NCBI RefSeq assembly: GCF_019175285.1
Contig: NC_056529.1
Coordinates: 1,846,231-1,910,230 of the forward strand
Length of the DNA: 64,000 nt
Source: Sceloporus undulatus
Taxonomy: Eukaryota; Chordata; Lepidosauria; Squamata; Phrynosomatidae
Reading direction: 5' to 3'
Shown here: positions 10,286 through 22,800 of the stretch, one piece after another
Numbering within the stretch: the first letter of the stretch is position 1
How the letters are laid out: each line of letters starts with the position of its first letter
The notes under the pieces: model-generated
What the model saw: only the letters and a program-made list of their open reading frames with translations
Databases searched by the model: none
Told to the model about the DNA's origin: nothing
Translations under genes and position numbers: made by a program

Positions 10286-13200
10286 CTGCAAGGAAGAAGC
10301 AGAAGGCATCAGTGATTCTTGTTGAGCTGATGGAAAACAAAATCTGACCCAGAGATGGGTCAGAAGGCCACTGCAGACAGGCATGGGTGGCTTCAAGTCC
10401 CACAAAAGCCACAGGCCAGGCCAGGCAATGGTGGAAAAAAAGGGTGATTATAGGAATAAGGGGATCAAAGAAGTGCCTGTTTTTCAGGGCCTCCCCTCAA
10501 AATGCTGGTGAGGAGGAGCAAGTGCAAGGATGCTGTCTCCTTCTCACAAGGGCACTGGAGTGATGCCAGGCCACATGCCCACAATGCCCATTTTGAAGGG
10601 AGGCAGGTAGTGGTCACTCCTTTAAACCTCCCAGTTCCCCACTGTTCAACCCAAATGAACCGATTTAAAAAGGTTTTCATCTGCTTTGGTTAATAAGCTG
10701 CTTTGTGTCCTAGTCTTGAGAAAATGGAAGGATATATATAACATATCTGCCCAGTTTAGTTGAAGAACTGGGGTGCCCCTGATTGGAGAGTGGCGCACGG
10801 TTGGCCGACTATGCTGGGCCTGCTTTGTCCACAACAACCTTGGCTGGTAGGAGGGAGAATTCCTCCCGGCTGCTCGGCCAAACGCCCGCTCCCTCAGCAA
10901 GCCAAGTGAGAGACCTCCAAGCGCCCAAAGTCTTGCTGACATCAGCTGCTCCCAGAAAGGAGATGGTTTTCCCAGTCCTGTCTCTTTCCCTGGAACCCAC
11001 AAAGCAGCAGCAGTGTCAGCGTCTGTCCCAAACACCTTGAAAACTCATTTTCCAAAGTGGGGAAAGATGAAATACCATTTGAGAAGACTCTGGGCCTTGG
11101 CAACCAGCCCCAGGACATTGCAAACCGTGGGATATACAGATTATGGGTTTCCAGAGCAATGGAAAGACTCGATAGGCGCCAGGCCTTGTGCAGAAGCCTG
11201 GCCTGAACTGAAGAGAGAGGGACGGGACGCTTCAGGAGACCTGTTTTGAGCAGCCCTGGCCAAAGGGGGATGGCCACCGGCTGCTGCCTTGGCTCAACTT
11301 GGGCCAGGCTGGTGGCCCCACAAGGAGGACCTGGCTTGCAGAGCCCCTGCCAGGGCCACCCGCAGCCTTGGACAGGTGAGAGAAGGCACTCTGGGGCTAG
11401 CCCTCTGCCCCTGCTCCTGGCAGCCCAGTGGCCACAGACTCAAGGCTGGCCCAGAAAGCCTATCCTGAAGCTTCAGTAGCCAGCAGCTAATGGTGAGAGA
11501 GAGAGAGAGCCTTCTCTGTGGCCAAACCACTGCCACAAATTAATGGAATAAATTTATATGCTGCTCTTGGGAAATTCCAGGGCAGTCCATACAGTTAAAC
11601 TTAAAAACCACTGTTAAAAGCAGCAGGAACCTTAGTCCATGGCAGGCAACAGGCAAAGTCTCCTCTGCAAAGGTACGCAGGCTGGAGCTGGAGAAAGGTG
11701 CCCTCCCAGCCCCACTTTGGGATACAGGTGCCAGCCAACGCCCCCACATTCTCCAGAAGAGGAAAAGCACCCCACAGGAGAAGAGGAACACCACATTCTC
11801 ATACAGAGAGCAACTTCACATTTAGACAGAATGGACTGCCTTGGAAGGAGGGTCAGCGGGGAGGGGGGGTTCTCCCCCAGAGAAGGGACTGGCAAGGAGG
11901 AGGAGCGTCCATCTGCCAGGGATGCTGCTGGACAGAGGAGCCCCATTCTGTGGCCAGAGAGCTGCGGAGGGAGACGGGGCATGGTGGCCCCCAGGACCTC
12001 TGAGTTTCCTCCCAGTATTAGGCTCCTGCCAGAACCATTTGCTCAGAGACCTTGGTGTGGACCAGATGGGGCTTCTAATAAAAAACCTGGGAGCTCCAGC
12101 AAAAGACCCCCTACCCCAACATGTCAACTACCTGAGTCGGATGACCAATGGTCCCTTTGCTTAATGATTTTGGGTGGTGGGGAGAGATCCTGCTGCAAAC
12201 CCCTCTGCTCTCTTCCCCCAACCTGCCCTGCACAAGCCCCCTTCCGGAAAGGGAAAAAAGCAAAGGAGTCACCTTTGTCTTTCTCTTTCCCATCAATGCC
12301 ATGCCTGCAGGAGAGTGAGAGCTTGCGTGTGCATGTGCGTGTGTATGTTTGCCGTGCGCTGGGAGGGGGCTTCCCAGCTGCATTTGTTATGAAAGTCACT
12401 GCCAATGCTTAATGGAATGTAGGTCACAGTTAAGCAGACGCTCAGCCTGTCTGACAGCTCCAAATATTCAGTGGGGGGGGGGGGGGGGGCAAGGAGGAAA
12501 AAGCGAAAGGGGGGTTTGGGGGAAGGCAAAAGGGAGGGAGGGAGGGAGGGAGGAGGTCCAAATCCTGCAACTGGGCCTCCACAGAAAAGGTGCCGAGAAG
12601 GTTGCTTCCTGGGTGCAGAGAAGTGGTGCCAGGAGGAACCTCCACAGCTTACTGGCCAAAGGCTTCCTGACTGGGGGGCAAGGTCCTTGGAGGTGCTGCC
12701 CCACGGCCACTCCAGCCCAGCCACCAATGGAGCTGAGCAGGGAAACCTTCTAATTCCCATCTAAGAAAGGAAAAGTCAGGCAACCCCCAGCACACTTTCC
12801 AGAGACTCTCTCTCTTAGAGAGGGGGTCCTGGAGTGCTGCAACCAATTCCTGGCCCCCAGGACCTGCAGAGGGAACACACCACTCATTCCCCCCAGAATC
12901 ACAAACTGGGAATGGTCAGAAGTCCATTCCTGACTTTGCAAAAGTCCCCCAGGGGCAGGAGAGGAGACCTTCTTAAATTCTCTGGAAAGAAGATGGCCAC
13001 TCTGGGAAGTTCCCAGGGATTTTAGTGTTCCCTTTTTGGCTCAGGAGACAAACCGGCCCTGGGATGAGGCTGAAGAAGACAGAGGGGGCATGTCTGGACC
13101 ATGGGCCACATGGTTACCAACCTGCCTGCCATACAAACCCATGTGCAGCAGAGCCCAGGTCACATTTTGAATGGCTCTTTGGCTCAGGAACAATTCCCAG

Positions 13201-16200
13201 AGGATCCTGGCTCCTTCTAGGAGTCTTTTAACAAGATGATAGCAAGAGGCAGCTGAGGCCAAGAGCCAGGTCTGCAAGGGGGGCAAGGCTGGCCGCTGGC
13301 ATGGAGAGGGGCCCGGGGAAGTGAGGCCAGTGCCCCATAAGGAGAAGCTGGAGTGGGCAGCTCTCGTGCACAACCTGGGCCCCGGGTGGCCAGAGGAGAG
13401 GACTGACCACCAAGGCCCCAGAGGGACCCTGGCAAGTGGAGGGGAAGGAGAGCCTTCCACATCTCCTCCTGGGCTCCTCTGCTTGTTTCCATGGCAATAC
13501 CACAAGTGAAAATTTTCCATCCCAGATGCCAAATGCCTGTGGATGAGGCATGGCCCTCCGAGGGTTACCAAATATAGACAAAACTCGGAAGAGCTCCATT
13601 GTGCCGGGCCAAGAAAACAAGCCTAGCTGCTGGGATGGGATGGGATGGAGGGAAGAGGGCTGCCTCTCCTCTTCTCAGGACAGCGGTGTCCAAGCCCCCA
13701 CTGCCCCTCATCCAGGTCAGCTGCCACCCGGGGCAACTCTGCAAGAAACAGGGTGCCAGCAGGCAGCCCAACCCAGATAAAGGACCCACCCTTCCTTCTC
13801 AATGCACTGTGGAAAGATCCGTGTTGCGCCAGGCTCTGTTCTTGCAAGGAGGGGGAATAACACGGACCAAAACCAGGCCTTGGCAAGCCTTGGCACCCAG
13901 GTACAGTTCACAGTGCCATAGAGTGGAAGCCTCCCTTGGCAAATGTGCCAGGATTCCTTGCTGTACAGGAAACAAACGGCCTGAGGCTCCCAGGGCTCTC
14001 CCCCTCCCCCGACCTCCATCAGCCTTCTGTTGGCACACAGGCCTCTCCCCACTGCAGCCCAGAACATTCAGGCTCTGGGACTGGAGAGCCCCATGACATC
14101 CTGACCTCCCCACCTTCACAATGGGGCACCCCTTTGGGGTGGGAGGTTTGGGTGTTGGTCAAGCGAGACTCCCTGATCTAAAGTGGTGTCCCGAGAGTTC
14201 CTTTGCCTCTGGTGTCACGAGACGTGGACGCCTTTGTCCCAGTGCAGCAATGGCATCCTGCCAGGAGGCCTCACCAACTGCCCCAGTATGGCACCCTGCC
14301 AGACAGTGCCCACCCCAGCCACTGATGCTAATTTGCCCTCCCCATAAATGCCAGAAAAACGGAGCTACAGAACTGACCAGCAACAATCACAGGGAGAGGA
14401 GACCCTGCAATGCCCAGGCCCTCAGTGGGCAGCACCTTCCTCTCCTTCAGGGTCTGGGGTGCCCACTGGGGTCTCTGAGACAGCAGCACCCACTCCTCAC
14501 TCTATTTGGGAAGGCCAAAAGGCCAGGCCAAAACCCATCACCAGATGACTGTAGGGACAGCCCAGAAGAGGAACCCAGATCCCTGGCAGTGTTGGCATGA
14601 GGAGGGGGAGGCAAGAGGATGGGTTCTGCTTAGCCAAGGGCCAGACTTACGCCGCTGCTGCAGCCGCCTGCATGAGCTCTGGGTTGGGGACGCATTGGAG
14701 CCGATGGGAAAGGAGCTGAAAGGCGCTGCTCTGCGGGAGAAGCATCAGGAGCCCATAAAGAGCCTTGATGAGGTACGGGTTGCTCTTGACGTCCAGCAGC
14801 TGCAGCCGGAGATCTGGAAGGAAAAGAGGAGAAGAGGGGAGGTGGGCTGCAGGGCTTGGGGGGCTGCAGGCGTGGACCCCCACAGCAAGAGACAGGCCAC
14901 AGCCACTGGCATTTCTAGGCCACAGTGTGCCTGCTCTCCCTTGGTCCTAAAGGCCAGCAGTACTAAGACCTTCATATGCGGACATCACACTCCCCATCAC
15001 ATTGCTAACCTACATTCTGCACAGAGTCCCGCCCACCGCCACGCTGCCGCATGTCCCTTGTGGACAAGCGCAAGAGAGGGTCTTGCAGCAAAACGGCACA
15101 TAACTTCTGCTCTATTTATTTGGGCCGTGTCACCACTTGTAATGAGGGAGAAACTGACTGGGGCCCATATATGCACCAATACACACAGATGCTGCCCCAC
15201 AAGCCTCTTGCAAACACTCGCTCACACGCACACCTGCACCTGGCTGAAAGAGAAAAGGCGGCTTACAGGTAAAAATCGGGCACTCGATCAGCTGCACCAG
15301 TTTGTCCACCTCAATCAGGAAGTCCACTGTGACCTCCAGGTCGCCGCTGCGCACAGCTGCTAAGGAAACTCATCTGCCCACCAAGGAAGCCATAGAGTCA
15401 ACCAGCACCCAAAACTGGCCCCAACCTGTGAGGCTTTTTTAACAAACTGCTGTGGGAGGATTCACCTCCCCCCCTCACCAAACCAAAAAGACAGCAGGGG
15501 TCCTTTCCCACTCTCAGGTTGGAGGATTTTCCCACACTGTGGCCTGTAAATGTAGTAAGGAGAACCAAGGGGCTGCAAACAGGGAGGAGCAGTGCTGGGC
15601 ATCCTTTCTGATACTGAAGAGTGGACACTGAGGAGACACACTTGTATAACACCACCACCCCACACAAACAAAATAATAAAATGAAGGTTGTGGAGTTAAC
15701 TGTGGCACTTAACTGCATTTTTAGCACACACCCTGTTCCACCAAGGTCCAAGTTCTGCTTTGCAAAGTGGAGCAAGAGGTGCGCAGAGGAGGCCTCCAGC
15801 ACCCAAAGGTCCACCTCTCTCCATGCCCTCCAAAAGGTCCCATCTGTGGGGACAGAAAGATTTCCCTACTTCTTTCCCTCTGTTGTACAAAATCCCACTG
15901 GGAGCTACAAGGCAATCTAGAAATGTTTCTCAAACTAAAAATAAATGCTTAGGGTGGGTTTTGCCTGCTATGCCAAGAGCGTGGCAGTTGCTGAGAATGC
16001 AGCCTCCCATCTCTCTGAGCATGGAAGTGGCATTTGCATGGAAGAATTCTCACGGAGTGAGGACCGATTTTAAACGCCCAAAAACCCACTCCCTAACCCA
16101 CTGCCCCAAGAGGCTAAAATTAGTTCAGGCCACGGGAGGGAGACGCCTCTCTAAAAACCCAGCAACAGACACAAAGCCCCCACCCACGAAATGGGCCTCT

Positions 16201-19200
16201 CCAAGATGTTTCCACTCAAGAGGCCTCTCCTGAACTGAAATGTTAGTAACTGCCCTCAAAACTCACCTTTTCCCAAGAAGCCTTTGACAGAGGGTACTGG
16301 GCATCAGCCCCTGTCCCCTCCAGATGCCATCTGACTGCAGCTCCCAGCAGCCAGCATAGCCACTTCTGAGGAATACTGGGAGTTGCAATCCAATAACCCT
16401 TACAGGGCTGCACAACTGCCATCCTATATCCTAGCCTAAATAAGACAAAGTTCATACAACTGAAATAACTCCATCTTTTTCCCCATGGCTCCAACACTCC
16501 CCCTATATAGCAGTGAACTCAAAGGCCTTCATCAAACTACAAATCCTAGGAGGGAGCCACAGCAGTTAAAGCAGACTGAAGTTGCTGCAAGAGCAGAGTG
16601 TGGCTTATGCTTCCAGCCCTTAATGGAGGTGGAGACGCACACCGTACAAAGGACCTCGGGCCCAGCCATTTTGAATCGGATGCTCAACTAGGCTGCTGCA
16701 GAGCTGCCGGTTCCTGTGGCTGCTTTAGACAACCCAATGCACCCAGCACATAGACACACACTGGAAGGATACAACTTCTGGATGAGGTCGTAGGCGTGCT
16801 TGTAGTTCTGGGTAAGGAAGCAGAGGGAGACGGTGGTCACAGGGTTGTGGCACCAGGAGCGGTACAGGCAGCAGAAGAGGTTCCGGCTTTCCTGGGGAGA
16901 CACAGCACCATGTGCCCATATATGGGCAAGGCTGATCCATGCCACACAAGTCCTGTTCTCTCACACCCACCTAGGAACCTGGCTATGGGCACAGCCCCCT
17001 CAGAGGGCAAAGGAACGGAGGCCAATGCCATGCGCTCAGCTACCACAAAGCAGGCTACTTCCTGCACATCTGCACTACCAGGTGGATCTCCTAAATTAGC
17101 CAGGTGAGCATGGAGCCTGGCACCCCAAGGCTGTCCATGTAGCCCTTGATCCTAGGCTGAGCCCTGGGTGGAACAGAGGGGTTACGGGGGACAAGAAGGT
17201 CCCAGAGGTCATACAGCATCTCATGCCCCATTTTCACCCTTCTCTCAAAGGCTGCCACACTGCTACCACCACTCCCCCATCTGTTGACTGTGGTGCTCAT
17301 TTGGGAGTGCTTCCTATGCATTAGCCACAATGACTTCAGTTTAACCCCGAGATTTTCTTGACCCTTATTTCTCATCAAAATATACGAAGGACTCCCTGGC
17401 TTCAGCAAAACCCCATGAGACCCCCATGAGGCTGGGTGCAATCTCTCTGAAGGAAGAGGGTTGGTGCCCCTGAGCCCAGCCAGAAAGGAGCATGGATGAA
17501 GGGAAGCTCCCCCCCCAGAAGTGCTTGTGGGGCTGACCAGTGAGAGGAGGCAGAGCCTGACCCGTCCTAGGCAATGCCTGATCTGTCCGAGGAGAGACAC
17601 TGGGCCTCCCTTCCCAACCTACCAGTGTCTTCAGGTCCTTGAGCTGGTTCCTCAGCTGGAAGAGTTCGGAAGAGGTCAGGAGGATGGTGTTGAGGGTGTG
17701 GACCATCGTGGAGGCAAACTTCAGGTCCTCCTCTCGCAGAAGGATGTCTGCCATGGAGTGGAAAATGTTCTCTGCGTTCAGGAGCAGGCACAGCTGTCTA
17801 AACAGCACCAAGAAAGGATGGTTAGGAGCTGACAGAAAAAGGGTGTGTGTGTGGGTTCCCCAAAGTCACACACTCAAACACATAGAGCCACCAAACCCAG
17901 TTCCACAAAGCTGAGAAACATCTTGGGTAGCTCCACACCTGCTCCCCAAATGGCAGCAACCATGTCCCCTCACTCTCATGGCATCTTATAGCTCTGGCCT
18001 GAATTGTTCAGGTTGGTCTCCAGTGAGAGCAGACCCATAGGATCCATGGGATTTACCAATGTGTTGACTTACCTTTCAACCAATGGTTCAGTGGGTGTGC
18101 TCTGGCTGGGCAACCCATGGGGTGTTCAGGCCAGAGGGTGAACGGGTCACACTGTGTGCCAGATTGTTGTACAGGCAACATTGGTAATAAAAACAGGATT
18201 CAGAGAGGAGCTTTTCAAGAAAGCTAGCCAGAAGAGGTCACTGGGTTGTGGCAGAAATGTGGCAACCAGGATTAGCACAAGACTACAGCAATGCTGCTGC
18301 TCAGCTTGGAAAGTTTGAGAGGTAGGTCCCACGAGAAACATATACATGGTGCTGAATGAAGAAAGGAGGTTTCCCTGCATGCCCATTCACAAACATCTTC
18401 ACATATTCCTCTTCCACAAAACTGATGATATGTATAGAAAATGGAAAAGCAAAAGGTGATTCTCAAAGCAGACACCATCCCTCCCATTGGTGTCTCTAGA
18501 TAGGTCTCTTGGCATCTGGCAGCCTGCATCCCATAACAACATTTGGGGAGACTGGGGGGGGGGCAAGAGAAGATACAGAAGGCACAGTCTTGTAGCAGCA
18601 AACCATCCTCCATGGTCCAAAAATAGGAAAGGAGGAAAAACAGGGCAGAGAGACAGAGGAATGTTTGGAGCTGCACCAGGTTCTTTGCTGGGTCTCCAAC
18701 AGTTGCCTTTTTCCAAGAGGAGCTGAGAGAGTGTGCCTTGGTGCCCTTTCTTCCCTTCTGGCCCACTCTCTGGGACCTAGCAAGAGCAGCCTCCTTCCCC
18801 ATCTCCCCTGCCCTCTCTGGCCCAATCTGCCCTGGATTAATAAAAGTAATTTTGAGGTTTATCAGATGTTTTACAGCAAATTGAAAGGAGTGGGAGGGGG
18901 GTTGTGAAGGGGCTGAAGCTGGATCCAAAGCCCAGCTCTTCCACAAATGGCCTTGAAGGGAAGGGCAAAGGCTCAGGAAACATGGAGATGAACACCAGGT
19001 GCCTGGCAGGCAGCACAGCCTTAAGCCTTTGCTACCCCTCAATAAAATGGCCCTAATGCCAGCTAGAGCAGACTGGGTTTTGCCCAGGTAGCAATGGCCA
19101 GTCCTTCAGTGACTGCTTTCGTGAGTCTGGTTGCTCTGGTTGAGGCCGGCAACTGGCATTAGGCCAATGCATTTCTCTTGCGCTTAAGAGAGCAGTCATT

Positions 19201-19781
19201 CCTGGCCGCTTGGGCCACAAAGGGCCTCTTCATGGGGACGGAAGGATGCGCTGGATGGCAAGGAAGGCTGCGTGGAGCCAGGCCAGGGAAGTGGTCAAGG
19301 AAGGTGGGCAGCACATGCTCCCAAGAGAGAGACGGGGGCTTCTCTATCTGTCCCTTCCTCCCCAAAAAGGGGCTCCATCCTCTCTCTCTCTCTCTCTCTC
19401 TCTCTTGCCCACTTTGAGACCTAATTTGCCAGCTTTTTCACCCAGAGTTCATTCATTTCCTGACCCAACACCTTTCTGGAGGCTTCATCCCAGGAATCTC
19501 TACTGAACAAACCCAGGAATCCCAAAGAGTTTTCTTCCTCTACACCAGAAACGGAAAATGAAATTCACTCTGGGGAAGGCCTTTCTGTGGATCCAACAGG
19601 CACTCCTCTGCCTCCATCCCTCTCTGCTTTTCCTCTCTCTCCTCCTCTTCCCCCAAATCCTCCCTTTTTCCTGCCAAGGCTGCTGCTGCTGCCACCAACC
19701 CGTGGTTTGCTTGAGGACGCCTGAGACAAAGCCCCATGTGCGGCTTGGCACTGCCCCTGCGCCCATTCAAAGGACATGGGA

Positions 19782-19813
<32 letters not shown>

Positions 19814-22800
19814 GTGACCCAAGAGGGTAAGCTGCCCTCAAGTTACCTCGGGCAAGGCTCGAACCGTTCTCTCTTTCAGCCCCTTCTAAAAGGGCTTTAA
19901 GCCCCGGTTTTGATCTATTTCCAGCACAGAATAATAATTCATTAAAAAGGCCAAGAATAGCCATTCAATCAGTCCTGAGCAGAAAAACTAGGGAGAAGCC
20001 ATTTCCCACAAGAGCGCCAACACTCATTAAAAGGTTTTCTTATGGGAGACGGAGGCCAAGAGTGGGGAGGGTGAGAGGCAAGCTTCAAGAGCAGGAGCCA
20101 CCCAAATTTGGGGTCCAGCCCCAAAGAATGAAAACAAGGGCTACTCCAGGGTCATCTGCCCATCCTGCTTCATGCCCACAGTGCGCACTGCCTTTGGGGT
20201 GGGGGGTTTTGGCACTAGGGACCTGCCTGCATAGGTCTTCCTATGTGAAGATACATGATCCTGGAATACCACAAGGAACAGAGCAGCAGCCCCCCAAGTC
20301 CCAACAGCCGGCTATAAGGCCTAAGAGCCGGGCCAGTCCCATGGGGTCACCTGAATGGTCTCTCTCGCACGAGGCACAACCTGAAACTGCCCCACAGGAA
20401 TCCTCCCTGGACGTCACACGAGGGGAGATGGGGGTCAAAGGGGTCTCTTTCCACTTTGCAACGGAGTCATGATCCTTCTAGCGCAACTGATCTTTCTTGC
20501 AAGACCACAAGGATGGACCAATACGCTTCTGAGATAACAGAAAGGCCAGATTTACACTTCAGGAACCTCATTTTTAAAATGCTTTCCATTTCTTCCTCAT
20601 CTCAGGACCTTTCTACTCAAACTGAAAGACAACTAAAACTAAGAGATGTCTGAAGAGAGTTATGGAAAACCTCAGCTGCCTAGGAGGAGATGAAGCTACG
20701 CTTTCCATGAAACACACAGTTCCTCAACCCCGGTTCATAAATCTCTGACGAAGAACAGCTGCCCGCAATGCATGAGGACTAAGGAGGGGAATGGGCTGTG
20801 AGAGGGCTGCATCTAATTTCCTTGCTTCAAATAAATGACTCCTTTGCTCAGGCGGCTCTTCCGCCTTGCTGAACCTCTGGGAGGTTCACGGGGGTCTCTC
20901 CTCGGAGGACAGAGCTGGAAAGAGGGAGGACTCAACTCAGGCAGCGCAGCAGCTGCCCTTGATCCATCCGCTCTGATCCCAGCCAGCAGCTGAAGCTCTT
21001 TCTGCATGGAAAGTCCCTGACGTCCCGTCAATAATGTGGGAAATGTGGAAGACATTCGCTTCTGACGAGCGGATTCCGTTTCATCCGAAAGGATGTCCTC
21101 CAACGCAACTGGTTCCATGCAGGGAGACAAGTGGCTGGATTAGGGCACATGGCCCAAGGAAGGGCCAGGGAGGGGCAGCCAGCCAATGGCTCAGTGGCCA
21201 AGAGCAGGTGGCAGCGTGCATTTGCCGAGGAACCAATATGCTCAGCTGCCAGGTGCGCATGGCTGATGGTGGGGCAGTCCAGAGGGCACAAGTGTTAAAA
21301 CGCTTTTGATGTTGCGCAGTGTGTGAGGCAACAAGTCAACGTTGGGTGCCAGATTTTCCACCTTCGTGACTGTAGTCAGCAGCTTGTGAGCTGGAGAAAC
21401 GCCTCTCCCTTTCTGAACAAAGAGACACTGTAAACCTCTCTCAGATGAGGCTTTTATCCTTAGAAGAAGTTCCACTGTGTGAAACACTATATACATCGAC
21501 ACCATCCACCACCCACACTAGTAGCAACCCTCTCTGAGGTAAAATGCTCGGCCCTACTCTAGCCAAGGCTCCATGAGGCCTACTAGGCCTTGCCTCTCCC
21601 TCTGGTGCCACAAAGGGTCCAGCCAATGTGCCTGAGTGACTTTTCAGACTGGTGGCATTCTACAGGACTTTACAGCCCTTGTTGACTATCTTTTGATGTC
21701 TCTTCCTGCTTAAATGCCTAATCATTATGGCTCACAGTCACCCTTTAATGCCTGGCTACTATTAAAACCCACATTCTACATTTTCCTTGTGACTCTATAT
21801 CCCAGTAAGGCCTAGCGCATTACGCACCTCAAACCACAGTATACACAAAAGGGCCAAAAGATGCCTTCCATAGTCCTGCCCAGCCAAGGTGTTCAAGGCG
21901 AGAGGTTCAAGATTTCTAGCAGGCTGGCCATACCTGGAGGGACCATGGGATGGGCAAGAAGCACTTGATGACACCCTTCACCCCTGAGAGGCTCAGCTGA
22001 GCATGACGACGGCGCTGGCCGGTTGCCCTGTTTTCATGACCCCCTCCCCATCTTTCAGGGCTTGGTTGGATTTGCAGAAAGGGAGGCTGTGCTGGGTAGT
22101 CTGGGCAGGGGCTATCCACCGTGGGCTTTGGCCCTAGTGTTTCTGGGTGCCGATTGAAGCAGCCCTTTCTCCAGCAGTCCTTGTGTTTTGATGGCACATT
22201 CCTGGCCTTTGTTTTCTAGAGAGCTTTGCTGCATGAAGGAAAAAAAACCTTCTAGAGAAGCCAAACAGCTGGGCTGGCAAGACTTGCACTCGATCGGCCT
22301 GTGGTCAGCTGGATGAATGCAGGGCAGAAAACAGCTCCCACTTCTGTGCAAAGGGGAGCCAGCACCCAAGTGTCTTCTGTGGCTTATGAGGGATGGGAAG
22401 AAGCACTTGATGGCACCCTTCCACCTCTGACAGTCCCCCAAGCCTACCATCCCCAGAGCTGGCAGGAACCAACCACCGGCTCTTGAGCCATCGCATTCCC
22501 TGGCATGAGCGGCCCCCTTTTGCTGAGCTGCAAGGGACAGGGCCTGCTCACTCCAAACAGTAGAGGTTTTTCTATGGGCAGCAAGCCTTCCCCCGTGCAG
22601 AAGCCGCCTCAGTGTCCACAATGAATCTAAACACAAAAGTCATCTATGTTTCATATACAACCTTCTACATATGCCCGAAGAACCCAATACAGCGCCCCGT
22701 CATACGCAGGTGGCTTTACGCAGCTTGAGCATACACGCTCAGCTGCGGTGCGCGCGGGGCAGAAAGGCGGCGCATCCCATTCAATTGAATGGGCGCGCAC

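Larger units (their letters stand above)
10286..14650 (-). other. VAC14 intron 18
   Basis: The intron is 4.4 kb. It contains a plus-strand LINE tail (10688-10745), a minus-strand LINE tail (11535-11612), a G run of about 18 nt (12472-12489), and a GGGA-type repeat (12535-12553). Nothing else is recognised. Confidence 0.75.

Noticed and set aside
11639-12412. 257-codon plus-strand open frame in VAC14 intron 18
   Set aside because: Composition is low-complexity and no motif is recognised. No promoter or splice context was seen.
14620-14651. A GC donor right after CAG for VAC14 exon 18 (dropping the Ala run)
   Set aside because: It breaks the frame with exon 19, while the GTAAGT donor after GCGGC keeps it.
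14506-15363. 285-codon plus-strand open frame
   Set aside because: It runs antisense through VAC14 exons 17 and 18; no independent protein signature.
18272-19042. 256-codon minus-strand open frame in VAC14 intron 14
   Set aside because: It crosses ordinary intronic sequence; no recognisable domain. It would be a large extra exon with no counterpart in known VAC14.
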